The notes beneath the pieces were generated by a model, which was not told the DNA's origin, made no database searches, and worked only from the letters and a program-made list of their open reading frames with translations. Source: Candidatus Rifleibacteriota bacterium (GTDB taxonomy: Bacteria > Riflebacteria > Ozemobacteria > Ozemobacterales > Ozemobacteraceae). Taken from it: a DNA stretch of 7,484 nt. This document shows, piece after piece, positions 1 to 4,833 of the stretch. Location: the NCBI GenBank assembly GCA_029564115.1, contig JAKQQP010000379.1:1-7484 (forward strand), written 5' to 3'. Position 1 is the stretch's first letter. Every line of letters begins with the position of its first letter. The position numbers were made by a program, and so were the translations under genes.

Positions 1-29
1 AATACGAGTTCCTGAATCTTATTCACCAT
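1..29 (-). CDS. Start of an unidentified gene, cut by the window edge
   Basis: On the minus strand an ATG at 29-27 opens a frame reading MVNKIQELV and is still open at base 1. A perfect AGGAGG (plus-strand 39-44) sits 9 nt upstream of this ATG, inside the last codons of the helicase. The ATG overlaps the helicase stop (TAA at 21-19) in another frame, an overlap of 11 nt typical of translationally coupled operon genes. Only nine codons are visible, so no product can be named. The spacing and quality of the ribosome binding site are the whole case. The alternative is a chance ATG with the real start further downstream. Confidence 0.6.
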
Positions 30-2160
30 TGAAAATTTCCTCCTGGGCTCTGGTAATATCGTTGTGTGTCTGCAGGGCTTTTTCGAGCTTGTTGCCGAGA
101 GTCTTGAACTTGCGCTTCATGGCATCCTGGTTCGGTGACATCGTGACAATATCGATGATGATCTGTTCAAGAGTGCGTTTGGAGTGCATATTGCCGAGAA
201 TCATTTCGAGTTCGCCGATTATCAGTCTGAAGAGATTGATTTTCTTGTCGAGAAGCTCAAGAACGTATGACTCAATTGTGTCGCGGGCGCTGAGATTGAT
301 GATATGAACGTCATCGTTCTGGCCAAGGCGGTGAATACGACCTATGCGCTGTTCGATTCTCATCGGATTCCAGGGCAGGTCGAAGTTTATCAGAACCTTG
401 CAGAACTGAAGGTTGCGGCCTTCACCGCCCGACTCGGTCGAAACGAGAATCTGTTTGTCGCGGCGGAATTCTTCGATGCAGCGGTCTTTATCGACCTGTG
501 ACATCTGACCATTGAAAACAGCTACGGAATAACCTTCGTCTTCGAGCATCTTCACGATATAATCCTGGGTGCCACGGAACTGTGTGAAGATAATTACCTT
601 TTCATTCAGGCTTTTGACGATTTCCATCATGACCTGGCCCTTTTTCGAATGTTTAACATTGCGGGCCATATCGAGCAGGCGTTTGAGAGAATGATCGAAG
701 TCATCCTTGTAGAAGTTGCTGGCAATCATCTTGTCGAGAGCTTTGGCCAGAGCGTGGGTTGAGCTGCCCATAAGTTTCTGCAGCAGAATCAGGGTGAGGC
801 GGTTGATACCGCGCGGATTCTTGTGAGTCGGCAGGGTAAAATATCTTTTGCGGATAAAATCGGTAAGTTCGCGATAAAGTTCGGCTTCATCGGGGTTGAG
901 ATCGACCGCATGGGTATGAACGAAGCGCTGCGGAAACTTGATCAGGGTGTCGGCACGGCGATGTCTGATCATGATGTCAGAAAGCATTTCGCGCAGTCTG
1001 GTCGAGTTTTTCGGCAGGCGCTTGTCGCGTTCGGCAAGAAATTCATCTTTGAATTTCTGAACGGTCGAGAGGTGACCTGGCTTGAGAATCGAAATCAGGT
1101 TGAACAGTTCGATCATATCGTTCTGAATCGGCGTAGCGGTGAGCATCAGCAGATACTTGGTATTGATCGAGTTCACGAATTTCCAGTTTTTGGTCTTCTT
1201 ATTCTTGAGTTTATGGGCTTCGTCAACGATCAGCAGATCGTATTTGATCTTCTGAACGGTGCTCTGGTTCTTCTGGCTTTTGGCGGTATCGAGCGAAGCG
1301 ATGACCAGGTTGCTGTCTTCCCAGTCGTTGATTTCGAGATGGTTTTTGAAGGAAAGATCGAACTTGGTTTTGAGTTCCTGCTGCCACTGAGTAATCAGCG
1401 ATGCCGGGGTAAGAATGAGAACTTTCTTGGCCATGCCGCGCAGCAGATATTCTTTGAGAATCAGGCCGGCTTCGATGGTTTTACCGAGACCGACTTCGTC
1501 AGCGAGAAGAGCGCGGCCGTTGAGCTTATCCATGACCATGCGGGCAGTCTGTACCTGATGAAAATAGGTGCTCACGCCGAAGCAGGTTTTAAGAGACAGC
1601 AGCTCTTCTGAGCAGATGCCGGCGGCAAGTTCTTCGCCAAGCTGTATCAGGCTGGTTTCGCGGAAAGGCGAGAATTCACCCTTAACGATGCGGCGCAGAA
1701 CTTCCAGATTGTGGTCACTGTATGAGATCGCGGCATTTGCCTGAGAGGCGATGCGCAGCTCGACTTTTTCGCCGGCATCGACTGGTGTTTTAACGCCAGC
1801 ACCGTTCATCAGTTTGAGACGATAGGTGCGATTGGCAAGATCGATCATTTCAATGGCAACGGTGTCACCTTCGTTTACCTTTTTCTTTTCCCACCATTCG
1901 TTGAAAGTCAGGCAAACCATGTAGCCGCGCATTTTGTGATAGATGGCAGAATGGGTTACTTCGTCGTCATCGATAAAAGTTACCGAGCAAAGATCTTCAT
2001 TGAAAGGAAACAGCTCTTTCATCTGAGGGTTCAGGAAAAGATAACCCTGCTGGAAGGCTTTGCCCTTGATCTGAAAGGTGAAGCTCAGCTCATTGCGTGA
2101 CTCGACCTTAATGAGGGGGGCTTTTTCGGCTCTGGTTCTGGTAAGTGAATTGGTCATCAT
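19..2160 (-). CDS. SNF2-family DEAD/DEAH-box helicase/translocase (RapA-like core)
   Basis: This 713-aa protein carries a complete superfamily 2, Swi2/Snf2-type ATPase. Visible motifs are a Q-like motif (HQVQ, residues 201-204), motif I DEVGLGKT (221-228), motif II DEAH (313-316), motif III LTATPIQN (340-347), motif IV VIIFTQFR (522-529), motif V STESGGEGRNLQ (574-585) and motif VI QRIGRIHRLGQ (604-614). All key ATPase residues are present, so it should translocate on double-stranded DNA using ATP. The DEVGLGKTIEAGLI form is typical of bacterial RapA/HepA-like members, but RapA is about 970 aa. The first 150 residues are beta-rich and may be a DNA-binding module; the last 75 or so look helical and charged. 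The first of two tandem ATGs is preferred: GAGGGAG lies 10 nt upstream of it. That site overlaps the stop of the LysM gene, implying co-transcription. The exact role (transcription recycling, repair or defence) cannot be told from sequence alone. Confidence 0.95.
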   Translation of the reverse strand: MMTNSLTRTRAEKAPLIKVESRNELSFTFQIKGKAFQQGYLFLNPQMKELFPFNEDLCSVTFIDDDEVTHSAIYHKMRGYMVCLTFNEWWEKKKVNEGDTVAIEMIDLANRTYRLKLMNGAGVKTPVDAGEKVELRIASQANAAISYSDHNLEVLRRIVKGEFSPFRETSLIQLGEELAAGICSEELLSLKTCFGVSTYFHQVQTARMVMDKLNGRALLADEVGLGKTIEAGLILKEYLLRGMAKKVLILTPASLITQWQQELKTKFDLSFKNHLEINDWEDSNLVIASLDTAKSQKNQSTVQKIKYDLLIVDEAHKLKNKKTKNWKFVNSINTKYLLMLTATPIQNDMIELFNLISILKPGHLSTVQKFKDEFLAERDKRLPKNSTRLREMLSDIMIRHRRADTLIKFPQRFVHTHAVDLNPDEAELYRELTDFIRKRYFTLPTHKNPRGINRLTLILLQKLMGSSTHALAKALDKMIASNFYKDDFDHSLKRLLDMARNVKHSKKGQVMMEIVKSLNEKVIIFTQFRGTQDYIVKMLEDEGYSVAVFNGQMSQVDKDRCIEEFRRDKQILVSTESGGEGRNLQFCKVLINFDLPWNPMRIEQRIGRIHRLGQNDDVHIINLSARDTIESYVLELLDKKINLFRLIIGELEMILGNMHSKRTLEQIIIDIVTMSPNQDAMKRKFKTLGNKLEKALQTHNDITRAQEEIFNGE
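39..44 (-). promoter_or_regulatory. Shine-Dalgarno AGGAGG for the gene entering at base 29
   Basis: A full AGGAGG on the minus strand lies 9 nt before the ATG at 29-27. It falls within the helicase reading frame, where it encodes part of the AQEE segment near the C-terminus. It is the strongest Shine-Dalgarno match in the window and is what supports the partial downstream gene. Confidence 0.6.
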
Positions 2161-2170
2161 CAGGCTTTAT

Positions 2171-2177
2171 CTCCCTC
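2171..2177 (-). promoter_or_regulatory. Shine-Dalgarno of the helicase, overlapping the LysM stop codon
   Basis: Minus-strand GAGGGAG begins within the TGA stop (2178-2176) of the upstream LysM gene and lies 10 nt before the ATG at 2160. The second ATG (2157) would be 13 nt away, so the first is the better start. The overlap of stop and ribosome binding site suggests translational coupling of the two genes. Confidence 0.65.
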
Positions 2178-3270
2178 AGCTGTTTGATTTCCCTGATTTA
2201 TTCAGGGGTCTGACGTCTACAATGATTTCTTCGCCGACTTTAACAGAAGAGGCCTTCTCGATAAAGTTCAGATCAGCAATGGCTCTTTCTTTCGAAGCGC
2301 TGCCATAATATTTTTCGGCTACCGATTTGAGCGAATCACCCTCTTTTATTACGTAAATGATAAGTTCCTCATCGATAGTTCTGAGCTTCTTGAATTCAGA
2401 CAGATCGATATTTCTGGGCCGTTCAACCGGGGCTTCTTCAACCACCGGAGCAGTCGCAACTTTGGTTTCCTTAACTTCAGGTTTTTTCTCGGTTTTGGCA
2501 ACCTTTTCAGCTTTTTCGAGCTTTTCAGTTTTTTCGGGCTTAACTGCCTTCAGTGTTTTTTCGGTCTTTTCGGTCTTTTCGGTCTTTTCAGCCTTCGCAA
2601 CCACTTTTTCAACCGGGGCTTTTGCGGTTTCTTTCACGGCAGAGACAGATGCGGTTTTAACCGAAACTGGTGTGACAGTGGACTGTTTAACAGAAACAGC
2701 TTTCCCCTGTTTCATGTTCATGGCAGCCTTTTCGAGTTCTGCAGCCTTTCTGGCAGTTTTCTCATTTTCAAACGGCACTTCACGTGGAGGTTGAATCATC
2801 GAAGGATCCATGGGGGCCTCGGTGTAGAGTGTAGTGATTTTATTATCTCCGTCAGTAAGCACACCCTGAAGGAAAGAATACCTGTCTGACCAGATCATGT
2901 TGCCATTGATCTTGCTGAAAACCCTGAACTGACCGCTGGTTTTGTCGGTCTTGCTGACCGGAACTGCCATGCGGAAAGTTTTGAGACCACCAGCAGTGAT
3001 GGTTTCTTTCGGATTCAAAACAAAGGTTTTCTTTTTGCCGGCATTTTCGATCTCGACCCCAACCTGGTAGCTGCCAGAGTTGATGGCGCTGTTGCCCGAG
3101 TTAAAAACATGGGCAAGCACAAGACCTTTGCCAGGGGCAAGTTCTTTACCGGCGGTCTTTTCCGGGAGTTTCTCGATAAAGAAACCCCTGACGAGTGGTT
3201 CAGCCGGAAGAGTGGTTAGATTCAGCAGAAACAGGGAAAGTAGTCCTGCGGATCTTACAGTTTGCCTCAT
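2176..3270 (-). CDS. Secreted LysM-domain protein with Lys/Glu/Thr-rich linker
   Basis: This is a 364-aa protein when started at the ATG at 3270-3268, which has AAGGAG 9 nt upstream. A longer frame starting at 3297 adds nine charged residues before the signal sequence and lacks this support. Residues 1-23 look like a Sec signal peptide (basic MRQTVR, then a hydrophobic run ending LPA). Residues 25 to about 140 are beta-strand-like, plausibly an Ig-like sandwich. A low-complexity linker follows, with Lys/Glu/Thr repeats (TEK, LEK, AEK) at about 222-268. The C-terminus (306-354) is a LysM domain: YVIKEGDSLKSVAEKYYG followed by a DLN and a VGEEI segment. LysM modules of this kind bind peptidoglycan or other N-acetylglucosamine polymers, so the protein is probably a cell-wall-associated envelope protein. 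No catalytic domain is seen. It is the first gene of a probable operon with the SNF2 helicase, an unusual partner for an envelope protein. Confidence 0.9.
   Translation of the reverse strand: MRQTVRSAGLLSLFLLNLTTLPAEPLVRGFFIEKLPEKTAGKELAPGKGLVLAHVFNSGNSAINSGSYQVGVEIENAGKKKTFVLNPKETITAGGLKTFRMAVPVSKTDKTSGQFRVFSKINGNMIWSDRYSFLQGVLTDGDNKITTLYTEAPMDPSMIQPPREVPFENEKTARKAAELEKAAMNMKQGKAVSVKQSTVTPVSVKTASVSAVKETAKAPVEKVVAKAEKTEKTEKTEKTLKAVKPEKTEKLEKAEKVAKTEKKPEVKETKVATAPVVEEAPVERPRNIDLSEFKKLRTIDEELIIYVIKEGDSLKSVAEKYYGSASKERAIADLNFIEKASSVKVGEEIIVDVRPLNKSGKSNS
2558..2584 (-). repeat. Three perfect tandem 9-bp units coding for TEK repeats
   Basis: On the plus strand TTTTCGGTC occurs three times head to tail, followed by an imperfect fourth unit (TTTTCAGCC). 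The unit is nine bases, so gain or loss of a copy keeps the frame and only changes the length of the charged linker between the N-terminal region and the LysM domain. Confidence 0.85.
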
Positions 3271-3279
3271 TTTTGTGTG

Positions 3280-3285
3280 CTCCTT
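3280..3285 (-). promoter_or_regulatory. Shine-Dalgarno AAGGAG that sets the LysM start
   Basis: Minus-strand AAGGAG lies 9 nt upstream of the ATG at 3270 and downstream of the alternative ATG at 3297. It therefore argues for the shorter protein, whose N-terminus is directly a signal peptide. An AAGAACTT repeat copy abuts it on the 5' side. Confidence 0.75.
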
Positions 3286-3357
3286 AAGTTCTTTCAATTC
3301 TCTGTGAACAATATCGGCAATCTGCAGACAAGTTCTTACCTACAAAAAAAAGAACTT
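3286..3357. repeat. Two direct and one inverted copy of AAGTTCTT in the LysM leader
   Basis: AAGTTCTT is found at 3286-3293 and 3330-3337, and its perfect reverse complement AAGAACTT at 3350-3357, all within the 112 bp between the two minus-strand genes. In a minus-strand transcript the 3357-3350 copy could pair with either of the other two. One pairing gives a hairpin with a 12-nt loop. The other gives a longer-range stem ending directly beside the AAGGAG site. The copies are plain in the sequence; a regulatory role is inference. Confidence 0.5.
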
Positions 3358-3382
3358 TTGGAGTTTTTTTCGGGTAGACGCT

Positions 3383-3913
3383 TCAGTGGTTGGAAAAATA
3401 ACCTGAAGTTGAGCTGGAAGCCGCGAAGACAAATGGCATTTTCGAGTTGCATTGAATATTTGAAAACTGCGAAAACGAATCGGAGTCCTCTGTGGTAGAT
3501 ACTTCTGATCTGGGAGCGGCAAAAGGGTTCTTTCCGGGGATAAAAGGATTGGAAGCCCTTTTAAAAGCTCCGTCAATGAGCTCATCTTTCAGTTCAGGAA
3601 TTACCATCGAGCTTTCCGCCGGCAACTGCTGACCGGCTGGTATGGCGGCCACAGCAGCAGGATCTTTGATGGCTCCCTGCAGGCGGCGGATAATTTCGCG
3701 CATTTCAAGATTCAGACGCTTTTCTTCTTCGAGCTGCCTGGAAATGGAATCTCTATCAATGGGAGAGACAGCTTCAGATGAGGTCTGAGTAACTCGCGTC
3801 TTATCTTTCGAATCTGTCTGACCAAGGTAATTGAACAGAATGATTATCGCCACCAGGCAATAACCACCCGCAATAAAAAGGTTCGAAGTTCTTTTGTCCG
3901 ACTTAACAGGCAT
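3383..3913 (-). CDS. Single-pass membrane protein with coiled coil, function unknown
   Basis: This 176-aa protein has a short basic N-terminus (KSDKR), one transmembrane helix at about residues 12-31, then a Ser/Thr-rich stretch. A likely coiled coil runs from about 55 to 82 (RQLEEEKRLNLEMREIIRRL). After it comes an Ala/Pro-rich part and a tail with NPFIPGKNPFAAP at about 122-134. The topology suggests a bitopic inner-membrane protein with the coiled coil outside the cytoplasm. Short bitopic proteins with NPF/DPF-like motifs occur among PilP/GspC-type pilus and secretion assembly factors, and this gene stands next to pilin-like genes. That resemblance is only suggestive and I do not recognise the family. 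No Shine-Dalgarno precedes the ATG, but a TATGAT box 11 nt upstream predicts a nearly leaderless mRNA. It is transcribed divergently from the prepilin operon. Confidence 0.75.
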   Translation of the reverse strand: MPVKSDKRTSNLFIAGGYCLVAIIILFNYLGQTDSKDKTRVTQTSSEAVSPIDRDSISRQLEEEKRLNLEMREIIRRLQGAIKDPAAVAAIPAGQQLPAESSMVIPELKDELIDGAFKRASNPFIPGKNPFAAPRSEVSTTEDSDSFSQFSNIQCNSKMPFVFAASSSTSGYFSNH

Positions 3914-3924
3914 AAAAAAAGTTT

Positions 3925-3954
3925 ATCATAAAAAATACTGTCAATGGCAGGCAA
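3925..3954 (-). promoter_or_regulatory. Predicted sigma-70-type promoter of the membrane-protein gene
   Basis: On the minus strand a -35-like TTGCCT (3954-3949, 4 of 6 consensus bases) is followed after 18 bp by TATGAT (3930-3925, 5 of 6). An A/T-rich stretch at about 3953-3979 falls where an UP element would lie. Transcription would start near 3918, about 5 nt before the ATG at 3913, which explains the missing Shine-Dalgarno. Confidence 0.5.
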
Positions 3955-4158
3955 AAAAAAATAAAACTTTTTGATTTTTGCACGGTATTCTAGTGAGATA
4001 GTTCTGGAAATCTGCTTCTTCAAGAGAGCAACAAAACATTGAGGTTATGATACAAGGGAGGGCAAAGTTCACCCTGGTGCGATAGATTTGTCTACCATTT
4101 CTGTTCAGTCAGGAAGTTCATCGATAACAGTCTGTCTGGGTGTAGAGAAGATCAGGTA

Positions 4159-4216
4159 ATGGGTCATCGTCCCATAGATATGGTAAAGAAAAACCCCATA
4201 CTGAGTATGCCCCATA
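4159..4216. promoter_or_regulatory. Cluster of CCCATA/TATGG half-sites, candidate regulator-binding array
   Basis: CCCATA occurs three times (4171-4176, 4195-4200, 4211-4216). Reverse-complement partners are ATGGG (4159-4163), TATGG (4179-4183) and GTATG (4205-4209). They form interlocking inverted repeats: ATGGG-N7-CCCAT, CCATA-GA-TATGG and CATAC-TGA-GTATG. The last CCCATA occupies the -35 position of the prepilin promoter, which has no consensus -35 of its own. This would fit an activator binding there, though the function is inferred. Confidence 0.5.
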
Positions 4217-4231
4217 ACAAAACTAAAAAAG

Positions 4232-4240
4232 TGTTATAAT
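4232..4240 (+). promoter_or_regulatory. Extended -10 promoter of the prepilin operon
   Basis: TGTTATAAT combines the TG of an extended -10 with a perfect TATAAT (4235-4240). The -35 region (about 4212-4217, CCATAA) does not match consensus. The expected start point is near 4247, only about 5 nt before the ATG at 4252. An in-frame TAA at 4237-4239 excludes a longer N-terminus. Confidence 0.7.
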
Positions 4241-4251
4241 CGATTATAGAG

Positions 4252-4833
4252 ATGAAAAAGTTTTTGCACTGTACCGTTAAATGTCCTTGCATTGGCAATA
4301 GACGTAACGCCTTCACTCTTGCCGAGGTTCTCGTAGTGGTAGGCATAGCGTCACTTTTTTCTTTTCTGGTTTTTCGCTTTTACTTTCAGGCCAATCGCTC
4401 TCAAACCTTGCTGCTCGATGGCCTGCAAATGCAGACTGCAGTTGTAACAGGCGTTAACAAAGTTCTGCGCGAAGTGCGGAATGGGCGTGGTTTTCTTGTT
4501 CCTTCTTTAAATGAAAAATCAACGATACTTGCCTTCTCAGACTTTGAGAATAATGTCGTTTCGGTCTTTCCGCTAAAAAATGCCCAGATGACCAAAGAAG
4601 AGGGTGAGGACATCTATGATGTTTACTGCTACAAAACCGATGCAAAATCATATTCGGGTGGGAGCTCACATAACAGTAAAAACCTCAGACATCTCTGCTC
4701 GCACGTTAAAGATATCAGCTTTCAACTGGCGAATTCGAATTCAGTAACGATCTCTTTCACCTTCATGAAGGGTGGAAAAGTCTTTCAGACCATTTCCGAA
4801 GGTCCTCTTATGAATTCCGGAGACGTATTATGA
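4252..4833 (+). CDS. Prepilin-like protein, PilW/GspJ-type minor (pseudo)pilin
   Basis: This 193-aa protein has a type III prepilin signal. A 20-residue leader with basic NRRNA is followed by FTLAEVLVVV and a hydrophobic helix to about residue 42. The predicted cleavage is after Ala20, giving Phe as mature residue 1 and Glu25 as the conserved Glu+5. Alanine at -1 replaces the usual glycine. The body, with LQMQTAVVTGVNKVLREVRNG after the helix and a beta-rich C-terminal half, resembles PilW/GspJ minor pilins. It would be processed by a prepilin peptidase and inserted in a pilus or pseudopilus tip complex. The leader contains three cysteines (C7, C11, C13), which is odd. No Shine-Dalgarno is present; the promoter box 11 nt upstream implies a very short leader. 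Its TGA overlaps the next ATG (ATGA), so it leads a coupled operon. Confidence 0.85.
   Translation: MKKFLHCTVKCPCIGNRRNAFTLAEVLVVVGIASLFSFLVFRFYFQANRSQTLLLDGLQMQTAVVTGVNKVLREVRNGRGFLVPSLNEKSTILAFSDFENNVVSVFPLKNAQMTKEEGEDIYDVYCYKTDAKSYSGGSSHNSKNLRHLCSHVKDISFQLANSNSVTISFTFMKGGKVFQTISEGPLMNSGDVL

Larger units (their letters stand above)
3914..4251. other. Divergent intergenic region, 338 bp
   Basis: No credible gene is seen here on either strand. The left edge is dominated by A and T tracts (A7 at 3914-3920, A6 at 3930-3935, A9 at 3953-3961, T runs to 3979), probably promoter-linked. The middle, about 4005-4155, has mixed composition with only short weak hairpins; I see no recognisable riboswitch or small RNA there. 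The right edge holds a half-site cluster (4159-4216) and an extended -10 box for the prepilin operon. Confidence 0.7.

Noticed and set aside
823..1611. Long plus-strand frame (262 codons) antisense to the helicase
   Set aside because: It lies wholly opposite conserved SNF2 motifs, shows no recognisable domain, and is explained as a shadow of the helicase codon pattern.
2357..2794. Plus-strand Ser/Phe/Val-rich frame opposite the LysM linker
   Set aside because: Its composition is simply the complement of the Lys/Glu/Thr repeat codons. There is no supporting start or domain.
3344..3371. Intrinsic terminator after the minus-strand membrane-protein gene
   Set aside because: There is an A7...T8 arrangement around ACT/AGT, but the stem has a single G-C pair plus a mismatch, too weak to call a terminator.
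3939..3944. Perfect TTGACA on the minus strand as the -35 of the 3913 gene
   Set aside because: It lies only 8 bp from the TATGAT box, and at 17 bp spacing there is no -10. The weaker TTGCCT fits better with an 18-bp spacer.
3971..3999. Second rightward promoter (TTGATT, 17 bp, TGAGAT)
   Set aside because: The -10 matches consensus at only three of six positions and no gene starts nearby.
4048..4086. Short plus-strand ORF MIQGRAKFTLVR in the intergenic region
   Set aside because: FTL recalls a prepilin motif, but the ORF ends after 12 codons with no Glu or hydrophobic helix following, and the GAGG before it is too close to the ATG. Chance is likelier than a pilin remnant.
4055..4110. Possible c-di-GMP (GEMM-type) riboswitch around GGGCAAAG
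   Set aside because: The GGCAAA core is tempting before pilin genes, but the GAAA tetraloop and the downstream CGCAAAGCC-type segment are absent. The predicted transcription start near 4247 would also exclude it from the mRNA.
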